In this document: in pieces, positions 1-6,648 of the stretch
Layout of the letters: the number at the start of each line of letters is the position of its first letter
Position numbering within the stretch: the first letter of the stretch is position 1
Source: an uncultured Streptococcus sp.
GTDB taxonomy: Bacteria; Bacillota; Bacilli; Lactobacillales; Streptococcaceae
Direction: 5' to 3'
Length of the DNA stretch: 15,978 nucleotides
Assembly (NCBI GenBank): GCA_902470035.1
Contig: CABREZ010000023.1
Coordinates: 1-15,978 of the forward strand
Translations under genes and position numbers: made by a program
The notes under the pieces: generated by a model
Told to the model about the DNA's origin: nothing
Databases searched by the model: none
What the model saw: only the letters and a program-made list of their open reading frames with translations

Positions 1-366
1 TTTTTCCTCTACTAGATGAAGAATACTTGGTCTCGGTCTCTGGTAGATATTCTTTAGAAGAAGCACCAAAAGACCAGTCAATACCAGATTGCTCCCTAGA
101 AAAAGAGCTTCACTGTACCATTTCTTATAGGCAAAGACCGCCAGCAAAAGACCCACCCAGATGACAATGATCTTGGTATCCATGACATGGGTCACCTTGG
201 TAAAGAAGGCCGTCAGTGCTGCAGGCAGATCGCCTCGAATAGCAGACTGAATCGTGCTATCAAAGCCTGTTAATTGTTGCGGGTAAAAGCGAATCACATA
301 CCCGAGAATCACAAAAATGAGAAGGGCGAAGCTTGCCCTCGCCCAATGTTGTTGTTTATTTTTCAT
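1..366 (-). CDS. PAP2-family membrane phosphatase (partial, C-terminus outside window)
   Basis: This is a minus-strand gene read in from its start at 366 to the left edge, giving about 122 residues with no stop. The N-terminus has a hydrophobic segment (FALLIFVILGYVIRFY) and then a second one (IIVIWVGLLLAVFAY). The reading ends in the phosphatase signature K-x6-RP within KNIYQRPRPS, followed by IPHLVEE. This matches the first PAP2 motif; the SGH and SRxxxxxH motifs would lie beyond the edge. The family dephosphorylates lipid phosphates at the outer membrane face, for example undecaprenyl pyrophosphate or phosphatidate derivatives, and the substrate cannot be told here. The start codon overlaps the 3' end of ribU by 11 bases, so the two are probably co-transcribed and translationally coupled. 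No strong ribosome binding site is visible. The PAP2 call is firm; the exact role is unknown. Confidence 0.85.
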   Translation of the reverse strand, partial: MKNKQQHWARASFALLIFVILGYVIRFYPQQLTGFDSTIQSAIRGDLPAALTAFFTKVTHVMDTKIIVIWVGLLLAVFAYKKWYSEALFLGSNLVLTGLLVLLLKNIYQRPRPSILHLVEEK

Positions 367-913
367 ATTTTTTCAAAATCGGTTGCAATAAGGTATAGAT
401 CAACCCAAATGCGACGGCCCAAATCACCCCTTCGATTAGGTTAAACGGTGCAACCATTGCGGCTAAATAGTGGACAAGCCCTAGTGTTTTCGAAATATCA
501 TAGTTCATAAAACGAGCATACAAAGGGATTGCATAGACATAGTTCACCAATACCATGGTGATACTCAAGCTGATCGTTCCAACAATCGTTGCCAGGACAA
601 ATCGACCATGGGTCCGTTCCTTGTTCCAAATCCATGCAAAAGCAAGGACAAAAACAAGAACTCCAATGATATTGATTGGCAATCCGATCAAGGTTTCAAG
701 CCCCTTATTATTAAGGGCTAACTTAAGGACAGATCGGATCAAGGTCACCCAAACGGCACTTTTAAAATCCAACAGGACCAAGGCCAACAAAATGGCGATG
801 ATACTCAAATCAATTTTGAAGAAATCTATCAAGAAAGAAAATTGATAGAACATCAAAATAAAAGATAAAGCGGATAAAACAGCCACTAGGGTCAGTTTAC
901 GTGTATTTGTCAT
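356..913 (-). CDS. ribU: Riboflavin ECF transporter, substrate-binding S component RibU
   Basis: RibU is the membrane S component that binds riboflavin and docks with the shared EcfA-A'-T module, which is not encoded in this window. The 185-residue protein is almost entirely hydrophobic with about six membrane segments. It shows family stretches such as LKLALNNKGLETLIGLPINI, NYVYAIPLYARF and VAPFNLIEGVIWA. The start chosen is ATG at 913: GGAGGA lies 7 bases upstream, whereas the longer in-frame TTG at 928 sits on top of that binding site. An FMN riboswitch and a good promoter lie upstream, so expression should fall when FMN is plentiful. The riboswitch itself strongly supports riboflavin as the substrate. 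The PAP2-family gene overlaps its 3' end. Confidence 0.95.
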   Translation of the reverse strand: MTNTRKLTLVAVLSALSFILMFYQFSFLIDFFKIDLSIIAILLALVLLDFKSAVWVTLIRSVLKLALNNKGLETLIGLPINIIGVLVFVLAFAWIWNKERTHGRFVLATIVGTISLSITMVLVNYVYAIPLYARFMNYDISKTLGLVHYLAAMVAPFNLIEGVIWAVAFGLIYTLLQPILKKYEK

Positions 914-919
914 AACAGG

Positions 920-947
920 TTCCTCCAATTTTTTAAAAATTAGAGAA
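920..947 (-). promoter_or_regulatory. Predicted Shine-Dalgarno-sequestering hairpin of the ribU leader
   Basis: In the minus-strand RNA, UUCUCUAAUUUUU (947 to 935) can pair with AAAAAAUUGGAGGAA (934 to 920). The stem uses A-U, G-C and a few G-U pairs with one bulged A, and a few central pairs open as the loop. It buries the ribU ribosome binding site GGAGGA (926 to 921). The 5' strand, CUUCUC at 948 to 943, is also complementary to GAGAAG in the 3' P1 strand of the riboswitch. It could therefore serve as the switching element. The pairing is seen by eye; the switching role is inferred. Confidence 0.5.
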
Positions 948-1133
948 GCTGGAAAGACGTCTACTCCATCATTCTACTCTAAACTATTTAAACAAAGCTT
1001 AAACTAGAAAATATTCTAGTTACTTTAGCTGGTCTCCATCGAAACATGCCGTTAGTCAGTCTTAGACCCTAACGTTCCATTTTCATGCATCAGCTCTAAA
1101 CAGATCAGAATAGATGTCAGTCTATTCGTCTCT

Positions 1134-1280
1134 CGTCTTCTCCCATCCAGACTATACTGTCGGTTGTGGAGTCACACCACATCAGCTTGCGCTCGCGGAC
1201 TTCTTTTAGAGTATGGAAAAGAACATTTCCTAGTAAAAGTCACCGCCGGTCGGGAATTACACCCTGCCCTGAAGACCCCT
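1134..1280 (-). promoter_or_regulatory. FMN riboswitch (RFN element)
   Basis: The minus strand carries the highly conserved RFN core. It reads GGTCTTCAGGGCAGGGTG (from about 1277), then AATTCCCGACCGGCGGT, a variable arm, GTCCGCGAGCG, a second variable arm, and finally TGGATGGGAGAAGAC (to 1135). The P1 strands GTCTTC (1276-1271) and GAAGAC (1140-1135) are exact complements. The element senses flavin mononucleotide and lies between a promoter and ribU, leaving about 220 bases of leader as expression platform. No G/C-rich hairpin with a U tract follows, which points to translational rather than transcriptional control. Family identity is very secure; the mechanism is inferred. Confidence 0.97.
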
Positions 1281-1282
1281 TA

Positions 1283-1311
1283 ATCATAACAAAAAACACC
1301 TGCTATTGCAA
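1283..1311 (-). promoter_or_regulatory. Promoter of the FMN riboswitch-ribU unit
   Basis: On the minus strand TTGCAA (1311-1306) and TATGAT (1288-1283) are separated by exactly 17 bases. The predicted start falls near 1276-1278, at the first P1 strand of the riboswitch, so almost nothing precedes the aptamer. The -35 box lies inside the hairpin of the upstream terminator. Confidence 0.8.
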
Positions 1312-1316
1312 GTGTT
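1291..1316 (-). terminator. Intrinsic terminator of trmL, overlapping the ribU promoter
   Basis: The minus-strand RNA forms AACACUUGC-AAUA-GCAGGUGUU (1316-1308 with 1303-1295), 9 pairs including one G-U, running straight into a U tract (1296-1291). It lies about 50 bases after the trmL stop. The -35 box of the ribU promoter is contained in the loop and one arm of the hairpin. Confidence 0.85.
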
Positions 1317-1366
1317 TTGTAATATCAAAAGTTACAACAAGTGGACTTTTGTAAAGAGCATTTGCC

Positions 1367-1909
1367 CTACTTCAACTTATCTCCATCATACTGATGGACC
1401 AGCTCTAAGCCTGCAAACTCCTGTTGTCTGAGGGCTTCATAGACAATCATACAAACGGTATTGGAGACATTCAAGCTTCGAACATGTTCATCATTCATCG
1501 GAATCCGAATTGCCTTTTCAGCATGGAGCCGCATAAAATCCTCTGGTAAGCCTTTGTCCTCACGACCAAAGATGAAATAATGTTCTAAATTATCATTATA
1601 ATTTACATTCGAATAGGTCTGATCAGCAAATTTTGAAACCAGGTGGACCTTTCCACCAGTTGCAACCTCCATAAACTCATCCAAGCTGTCGTAAAAGCGA
1701 ACATCTAACTTATCCCAATAATCCAGTCCCGCACGTTTCATCTTTCGATCATCAATAGGAAAAGCCATGGGACGGATGATATGGAGAGGAGCATTGGTAG
1801 CTGCACAAGTGCGAGCGATGTTCCCAGTATTTTGGGGAATTTGAGGTTGGTAAAGAACTACATGGTTTTTTGATTTGGTTTCTGTGTAAGCTAATTCTTC
1901 AATATTCAT
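1367..1909 (-). CDS. trmL: tRNA (cytidine(34)/cmnm5U(34)-2'-O)-methyltransferase TrmL
   Basis: This is a SPOUT-fold methyltransferase that 2'-O-methylates the wobble base of certain leucine tRNAs using S-adenosylmethionine. The 180-residue length is normal for the family. The N-terminus carries VLYQPQIPQNTGNIARTCAA (motif 1). The C-terminal knotted SAM site is visible as IFGREDKGLPEDF and then RIPMNDEHVRSLNVSNTVCM. KRAGLDYWDKLDV in the middle is also typical. ATG at 1909 is chosen; an immediately preceding GTG at 1912 would add one residue, and only a weak purine-rich stretch (GAGAT) precedes either. The gene sits just downstream of a leader ending in an intrinsic terminator, so its expression may depend on readthrough. 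It ends at its own terminator before the ribU unit. Confidence 0.93.
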   Translation of the reverse strand: MNIEELAYTETKSKNHVVLYQPQIPQNTGNIARTCAATNAPLHIIRPMAFPIDDRKMKRAGLDYWDKLDVRFYDSLDEFMEVATGGKVHLVSKFADQTYSNVNYNDNLEHYFIFGREDKGLPEDFMRLHAEKAIRIPMNDEHVRSLNVSNTVCMIVYEALRQQEFAGLELVHQYDGDKLK

Positions 1910-1927
1910 CACGATCTCATTTCTGAC

Positions 1928-1977
1928 AAAAAAATAGCCACACTGCCCGGAGTCAAGCTCAGCAAACAGCGTGGTTA
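1928..1977 (-). terminator. Intrinsic terminator in the trmL leader
   Basis: The minus-strand RNA pairs CCACGCUG (1974-1967) with CAGUGUGG (1945-1938), 8 pairs with one G-U. Two further pairs lie beyond an A/C mismatch. A 21-base apical region holds a small GAG/CUC hairpin. A run of seven U (1934-1928) follows directly. It ends about 19 bases before the trmL start, so it would stop most transcription from the upstream promoter before the gene. Confidence 0.8.
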
Positions 1978-2029
1978 CGACTTCATTAACTTAACTCACA
2001 ACAGGTTTGAGGTAAATCAATGAGGTTAC
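1928..2029 (-). ncRNA. Candidate small RNA or attenuator leader upstream of trmL
   Basis: A near-consensus promoter followed about 100 bases later by a strong intrinsic terminator defines a short transcript with no credible open reading frame. Its predicted unstructured 5' part has two copies of ACCUCA (2026-2021 and 2014-2009), each complementary to a GAGGU Shine-Dalgarno sequence. A stable 3' terminator stem follows. That layout resembles trans-acting streptococcal small RNAs, but the transcript could equally be a cis-acting attenuated leader of trmL. I do not recognise it as a named RNA family, and the TTTAAG double repeat typical of CiaR-controlled small RNAs is absent from its promoter. 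Confidence 0.5.
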
Positions 2030-2035
2030 TGTATC

Positions 2036-2063
2036 AGTATACCACTTTCATGCCTCCTGTCAA
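2036..2063 (-). promoter_or_regulatory. Promoter of the trmL leader/small RNA
   Basis: On the minus strand a perfect TTGACA (2063-2058) is separated by 16 bases from TATACT (2041-2036). This is among the strongest promoters in the window. The predicted start is near 2029. Confidence 0.85.
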
Positions 2064-2209
2064 CTATTTCGACAAAAAAATTTCACTTTTTTACATTCTC
2101 TTTCATGTATTGAAGAGAATCTGGCTCTTTATGCCTTATTTCCACTATTAAGAGGTGATTTTTTTTTGAAAATAGAGTAAGATAGAATCATACTTTGGAG
2201 GAAATATTC

Positions 2210-3565
2210 ATGAAAATTATTGTAGTTGGAGGCGGTAAGGTCGGAACAGCACTCTGTCGTTCCCTCGTCGCGGAAAATCACGATGTCATCTTGATTGAAC
2301 AAGATGAAGCCGTTGTTAATCATATTACCAAACGCTACGATATCATTGGTATTGTTGGTAATGGTGCCAACTTTAAGATTCTCGAACAAGCAGATGTGGC
2401 CGACTGTGACATCTTTGTCGCCCTGACAGAGCAAGACGAAGTCAACATGGTTTCTGCCGTCCTGGCCAAGAAAATGGGAGCTAAAGAGACCGTTGTCCGC
2501 GTCCGCAATCCCGAATATTCAAATTCTTATTTTAAAGAAAAAAATATTCTCGGCTTCTCCCTAGTCGTCAATCCTGAACTTCTAGCCGCTCGCTACATTG
2601 CTAATAGCATTGACTTCCCAAATGCCTTGTCTGTTGAGCACTTTGCTGGTGGACGAGTCGCTTTTATGGAATTTAAGATCAAAGAGGAAAGCCCACTCTG
2701 CCAGATGACCCTTTCTCAATTCAGAAAGAAATATGGAAACATTATTATCTGTGCCATCGAACGACAAGGTCAGTTAACGATTCCAGATGGGGACTTCACT
2801 TTACAAGCCTTTGATAAGATTTTTATGACGGGAAATCGAGTGGAAATTGTGAATTTCCACAATAGCATTCGTCCTCAGGTTGTTAAAAGTCTCCTCCTAA
2901 TCGGAGCTGGTAAGATTTCCTACTATCTCCTAAATATTTTGGAAAATAGCAAACGGAAGATCGACTTAAAAGTCATTGAAATCGAGCAAAAACGAGCAGA
3001 ATGGTTTAGTCAAGAATTCCCTGATCTCTATGTTATCCAAGGAGATGGGACATCAAAAGATATTCTAATGGAAGAGCGCGCAGGTAACTTTGATGCCGTG
3101 GCGACACTAACAGGGGTCGATGAAGAAAACATTATCGCTTCTATGTTCCTAAATAGCGTAGGGGTTCAAAAGAATATTACCAAGGTCAACCGAACTAGCC
3201 TGCTGGAAATTATTGATCGGCAAGATTTTTCAAGTATTGTGACACCGAAGGGCATTGCGGTGGATACCATCATGCATTTCATCCGTGGGCGTTATAATGC
3301 CCGCTATTCAAATCTTGAAGCCTTGCACCACGTTGCTAACGGTCAAATCGAGACCCTTCAATTCCAGATTCGCGAAGAAAACAAGATGACGGGCAAACCT
3401 TTGGCACAACTAAAATTGAAAAAAGGTGTTCTCATCGCAGCCATTATTCGAAACGGGAAAGCTCTTTTCCCAACTGGAGATGACCATCTTTTGATAGGGG
3501 ATCGCATTATCGTTACTACCCTTATCAGCAATATCACGAAAATCTATGATTTGTTAGAGGGGTAA
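2210..3565 (+). CDS. trkA: Trk potassium uptake system, NAD-binding regulatory subunit TrkA
   Basis: TrkA is the cytoplasmic gating ring subunit that binds NAD(H)/ATP and controls the TrkH potassium channel. The 451 residues form the full double unit. A first Rossmann RCK-N domain (about 1-125) carries GGGKVG at 7-12 and the acidic E30 at the end of the second strand. A first RCK-C follows at about 140-220. A second RCK-N (about 225-345) carries LLIGAGK, and a second RCK-C lies at about 370-450. ATG at 2210 is chosen because GGAGGA lies 7 bases upstream; the in-frame TTG at 2195 overlaps that site. trkH follows after 3 bases, a clear operon. No strong promoter is obvious upstream, and a run of nine T occupies 2159-2167. 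RCK-C domains bind c-di-AMP in some relatives; that is not shown here. Confidence 0.95.
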   Translation: MKIIVVGGGKVGTALCRSLVAENHDVILIEQDEAVVNHITKRYDIIGIVGNGANFKILEQADVADCDIFVALTEQDEVNMVSAVLAKKMGAKETVVRVRNPEYSNSYFKEKNILGFSLVVNPELLAARYIANSIDFPNALSVEHFAGGRVAFMEFKIKEESPLCQMTLSQFRKKYGNIIICAIERQGQLTIPDGDFTLQAFDKIFMTGNRVEIVNFHNSIRPQVVKSLLLIGAGKISYYLLNILENSKRKIDLKVIEIEQKRAEWFSQEFPDLYVIQGDGTSKDILMEERAGNFDAVATLTGVDEENIIASMFLNSVGVQKNITKVNRTSLLEIIDRQDFSSIVTPKGIAVDTIMHFIRGRYNARYSNLEALHHVANGQIETLQFQIREENKMTGKPLAQLKLKKGVLIAAIIRNGKALFPTGDDHLLIGDRIIVTTLISNITKIYDLLEG

Positions 3566-3568
3566 GCC

Positions 3569-5029
3569 ATGAACAAAAGTATGATTCGCTACCTTTTAGC
3601 AAAACTCCTTCTGATTGAAGCCATGTTGCTCTGTGTGCCGATTGTGGTTGCACTTCTCAATCTAAAGAACGATTTTGTTGTCAAGGATAGCCCGACTGTC
3701 TTTATATCCCTATTTGCAACCATTGCCATCCTCCTTCTATTGGGAGGGATTGGTTCCTTTTTCAAACCCAAAGATTTTCACATCTATGCAAAGGAAGGCG
3801 TTCTGATTGTGGCTTTGTGTTGGATCCTCTGGTCCTTCTTTGGTGCTCTTCCTTTTGTCTTTTCAGGACAAATCCCAAATATCATTGATGCATTTTTTGA
3901 AGTTAGCTCTGGTTTTACGACCACAGGGGCAACTATTTTAAATGACGTCTCCGTCCTCAGTCCTTCCCTTCTCTTCTGGCGTAGTTTCACCCACTTAATT
4001 GGAGGGATGGGGGTGCTGGTCTTTGCCCTAGCTATTATGGACAACAATAAGAACAGCCACCTCGAAGTAATGAAGGCAGAAGTTCCTGGTCCCGTATTTG
4101 GTAAAATTGTATCCAAATTGAAGAACACAGCTCAAATCCTATATTACCTCTATTTGGCCCTCTTCTTCCTATTTGTGATTATCTACTTCTGTGCTGGCAT
4201 GCCTCTTTATGATAGCTTTATTATTGCTATGGGGACTGCTGGTACCGGTGGCTTCACCGTCTTCAACGACGGGATTGCCCACTACCATTCGACCCTCATC
4301 ACCTATTTGGTCAGCTTTGGAGTCTTGGTCTTTGGGGTCAATTTTAACCTTTATTACTACATCATGCTTCGCAAGTTCAAAGCCTTCTTCGGCGATGAGG
4401 AACTTCGCACCTACCTGATGATTGTCGGGGTTTCTTCCCTTTTGATTGCCTGCAACATTTTCCATCTCTATCATAATTTTGCGGATAGTTTTGAAATGTC
4501 CTTTTTCCAAGTCTCCAATGTCATTACCACGACTGGATTTGGTTTTGGCAATACTGTTGATTGGCCGCTCTTTTCTCAGTTCCTCCTTCTCATGCTCATG
4601 GTGGTTGGTGGATCCGCTGGTTCAACGGCCGGGGGGCTAAAAGTGATTCGTTGCTTGATTTTAGCTCGGATCGGGAAGAATCAAATTCGTTCGACTCTCT
4701 CACCCAACCGGGTGATGACCCTACATGTGAATGGCACTGCCTTGGATAAGGACACCCAGCACAAAATCTTAAAATATTTCGTAGTCTATACCTTGATTAC
4801 GATCGCCCTCATTGTGGTTGTCAGCTTTGACAGCAACAATTTTATGACGGTCGTCAGTGCAGTCTTTAGTTGCTTTAACAATATCGGACCGATGATTGGG
4901 ACAACGGATACCTTCGCTATCTTTAGCCCCATCTCTAAATTCTTACTATCAATTGCCATGATTGCAGGACGGTTAGAAATCTACCCGATGTTACTGCTCT
5001 TTATGCCTCGCACTTGGTCCGATCGCTAA
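3569..5029 (+). CDS. trkH: Trk potassium uptake system, membrane pore subunit TrkH
   Basis: This is the potassium-translocating membrane subunit, 486 residues and close to the usual family length. All four pore-loop filter sequences are visible: TTTGAT (117-122), GTAGTGGF (222-229), TTTGFG (320-325) and NNIGPMIG (437-444). A conserved GRLEIYP stretch lies in the last segment (467-473). Multiple hydrophobic helices surround them, with the basic loop after GGSAGSTAGGLK near 347-358. The start ATG at 3569 follows AGAGGGG with 6 bases between, and lies 3 bases after the trkA stop. The partner is the RCK ring encoded just upstream. A strong terminator follows at once. The short 3' tail after the last helix (RTWSDR) is normal. 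Confidence 0.96.
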   Translation: MNKSMIRYLLAKLLLIEAMLLCVPIVVALLNLKNDFVVKDSPTVFISLFATIAILLLLGGIGSFFKPKDFHIYAKEGVLIVALCWILWSFFGALPFVFSGQIPNIIDAFFEVSSGFTTTGATILNDVSVLSPSLLFWRSFTHLIGGMGVLVFALAIMDNNKNSHLEVMKAEVPGPVFGKIVSKLKNTAQILYYLYLALFFLFVIIYFCAGMPLYDSFIIAMGTAGTGGFTVFNDGIAHYHSTLITYLVSFGVLVFGVNFNLYYYIMLRKFKAFFGDEELRTYLMIVGVSSLLIACNIFHLYHNFADSFEMSFFQVSNVITTTGFGFGNTVDWPLFSQFLLLMLMVVGGSAGSTAGGLKVIRCLILARIGKNQIRSTLSPNRVMTLHVNGTALDKDTQHKILKYFVVYTLITIALIVVVSFDSNNFMTVVSAVFSCFNNIGPMIGTTDTFAIFSPISKFLLSIAMIAGRLEIYPMLLLFMPRTWSDR

Positions 5030-5033
5030 AAAC

Positions 5034-5065
5034 AAAAAGTTTTGGAGAATTTCCAAAACTTTTTT
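5034..5065. terminator. Bidirectional terminator between trkH and the yidD operon
   Basis: A perfect 13-base-pair inverted repeat (5034-5046 and 5052-5064) encloses a 5-base loop. On the plus strand it ends in a T run for trkH. On the minus strand it leads to TTTTTGTTTTT, so it can also terminate the convergent operon that ends with yidD, whose stop is about 40 bases away. Confidence 0.9.
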
Positions 5066-5106
5066 CTTTGCTCTGAGTGAGACTTCTTATAAAAGTTTGC
5101 TCTAAC

Positions 5107-5361
5107 TTAATTTTCGCTTTTCTCTTCTTCTAGGTGGCTTCTCAGACTGAAATGATCTGGAACTGGATCCACTCCAGTTTTGCTCCAGGGATGGCAACGA
5201 AGAATCCGAGCAAGCCCCATCAGAATCCCTTTTAAACCATGCCGTTCAATGGCCTGAATCATATAGTTTGAACAGGTAGGACTATAGCGACAGGAAGGTG
5301 GAAAGAGGGGTGAAAGAAGGCGTTGATAGAGACGAACAAGGCCGATCGCACATTTCTTCAT
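5107..5361 (-). CDS. yidD: Membrane protein insertion efficiency factor YidD
   Basis: YidD is a small inner-membrane-associated protein thought to help the YidC/Sec insertion pathway. The 84 residues contain the family signature CRYSPTCSNYMIQAIERHG, with cysteines at 24 and 30, and then RCHPW and GVDPVP. The N-terminal amphipathic stretch (KKCAIGLVRLYQRLLSPLF) fits peripheral membrane attachment. The ATG shares its A with the rluB stop codon (TAATG), and no good ribosome binding site precedes it, so translation probably depends on re-initiation. It is the last gene of the long minus-strand operon. A YidC paralogue is encoded far away at the other end of this window. Confidence 0.95.
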   Translation of the reverse strand: MKKCAIGLVRLYQRLLSPLFPPSCRYSPTCSNYMIQAIERHGLKGILMGLARILRCHPWSKTGVDPVPDHFSLRSHLEEEKSEN

Positions 5362-6089
5362 TATTTTTTCGTCTTTGTCACTGCAAGGGTATGCAATTGG
5401 CTGATTTCTTTTTTATTGAGACGGCGGTATTCACCAGGTCGAAGTCCAGAAACGTCTAGATTTCCAAATTGGGTCCGAGACAATTTATCCACCAAGAGGC
5501 CAATGGCTTCAAACATCTTCTTGACTTGGTGATTGCGTCCTTCATGGATGGTCAATTGGACAACTGAGCGATTCTTTTCTGGGTCAACTTTAAGAATCTC
5601 ATAGGTTGCTGGCTTGGTCTTTTTACCATCAATGGTCACACCACGAGTCAAGGGACGCAAGTTTTCTTTGTTGGCCAATCCCTTCACACGCGCAACATAA
5701 ACCTTATCGATCTCATTACGCGGGTGGATCATTTCATCCGTAAAATCACCATCATTGGTCAAAATCAGAACACCAGAAGTATCCCAGTCCAAACGACCGA
5801 CAGGATAAATCCGTTCCTTGACTTGCGGTAACAAATCAATAACAGTTGGTCTCCCTTTATCGTCTGATACACTGGAAATGACTCCTCTTGGTTTATTTAA
5901 GAGGTAGTAAACCTTCTCTTCATTGTAGATTGGTTGACCTTCTACTTCCACCTTGTCTCCAGACTTGATCATCGTCGCCAATTCACGGACCACTTGACCA
6001 TTTACAGTGACAAGGCCTTGTTTAATCAATTCCTCTGCTTTGCGGCGGCTTGCGACACCAGCATGAGCAATATATTTGTTAATTCTCAT
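5361..6089 (-). CDS. rluB: 23S rRNA pseudouridine synthase, RluB family
   Basis: This enzyme isomerises a uridine in domain V of 23S rRNA (position 2605 in E. coli numbering) to pseudouridine. An S4 RNA-binding domain occupies about residues 1-60 (INKYIAHAGVASRRKAEELI). The catalytic domain follows, with LLNKPRGVISSVSD and the active-site motif GRLDWDTSGVLILTNDG, where D101 is the expected nucleophile. EGRNHQVKKMFEAIG near 180-195 is also conserved. ATG at 6089 is chosen because GGAGG lies 6 bases upstream; a TTG three bases earlier is less likely. The start overlaps scpB by 11 bases and the stop overlaps yidD by one. Linkage to scpAB is common in Firmicutes. RluE/RluF-type specificity is less likely but not excluded. 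Confidence 0.93.
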   Translation of the reverse strand: MRINKYIAHAGVASRRKAEELIKQGLVTVNGQVVRELATMIKSGDKVEVEGQPIYNEEKVYYLLNKPRGVISSVSDDKGRPTVIDLLPQVKERIYPVGRLDWDTSGVLILTNDGDFTDEMIHPRNEIDKVYVARVKGLANKENLRPLTRGVTIDGKKTKPATYEILKVDPEKNRSVVQLTIHEGRNHQVKKMFEAIGLLVDKLSRTQFGNLDVSGLRPGEYRRLNKKEISQLHTLAVTKTKK

Positions 6090-6648
6090 CAATTTCCTCC
6101 GTTCTTTCTGTAAATAATTGGCTTTCTTGACCGATTAACTCCGTCTCTTCAACAATTGGTAGCTCGTCTAGATGGTTAATCCCCATGTAATCCAAAAAGT
6201 AATCTGTCGTCACATAGAGATTAGGTCTCCCAATGACATCTTTCTTCCCATCTTCTCGAATCAACTCAAAAGAAAGTAATTTTGAAATAGCCCCACTTGA
6301 GTTAACCCCTCGAATATCATCGACTTCAATCCGAGTAATCGGCTGTTTATAGGCAATGATGGAGAGAGTTTCCAAGGCGGCACGAGAGAGACTTTGATTC
6401 ATTGGTGACTTTGAATACTCACGTAACAGCTCTGCATATTGGGACTTGGTCACTAATTTATAGGTTGACGCTGTTTCTAATAAGGCCATACTAGAATCTT
6501 GATCCTGCTCATATTTCTGGGCCAATTTTTCTAAACTTTGAATTACTCCTGTGGGAGGAAGGGATAAGAGGTCGGCAATCTGCCTCACCGTCAAACCATC
6601 TTCTCCTGCAACAAACAAGAGGGCCTCCATCTCTGCAATTTTACTCAT
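6079..6648 (-). CDS. scpB: Segregation and condensation protein B (ScpB)
   Basis: ScpB is the kite subunit that binds the middle of ScpA in the Smc-ScpAB condensin, which organises and segregates the chromosome. The 189 residues form two winged-helix domains. Family stretches include MEALLFVAGEDGLTVRQIADLL, LSRAALETLSIIAYKQPITR and then VDDIRGVNSSGAISKLL. The C-terminal acidic tail (after about residue 165) is typical. The start ATG lies in ATGAGTAA, so it overlaps the scpA stop by 8 bases, and AGGAT precedes it. The tight coupling with scpA suits a fixed stoichiometry between partners. The smc gene is not in this window. Confidence 0.96.
   Translation of the reverse strand: MSKIAEMEALLFVAGEDGLTVRQIADLLSLPPTGVIQSLEKLAQKYEQDQDSSMALLETASTYKLVTKSQYAELLREYSKSPMNQSLSRAALETLSIIAYKQPITRIEVDDIRGVNSSGAISKLLSFELIREDGKKDVIGRPNLYVTTDYFLDYMGINHLDELPIVEETELIGQESQLFTERTEEIDEN

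Noticed and set aside
1002..1021. 8-base-pair AT-rich hairpin in the ribU leader, considered as a terminator
   Set aside because: The stem is almost all A-T and is not followed by a U tract, so it is unlikely to terminate transcription.
1050..1074. CGTTAG...CTAACG hairpin in the ribU leader, considered as a terminator
   Set aside because: The stem is short and followed by GGCATG rather than U residues; it may only be part of the leader fold.
2166..2194. TTGAAA-17-CATACT as trkA promoter
   Set aside because: The transcript would start inside the trkA ribosome binding site, and the -10 match is poor.
2129..2434. 101-codon open frame on the minus strand at the start of trkA
   Set aside because: It is antisense to the well-supported trkA coding start, has no ribosome binding site and shows no recognisable motif.
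4169..4749. Several open frames on both strands inside trkH
   Set aside because: They overlap a complete TrkH with all four pore motifs; their compositions are those of shadow frames.
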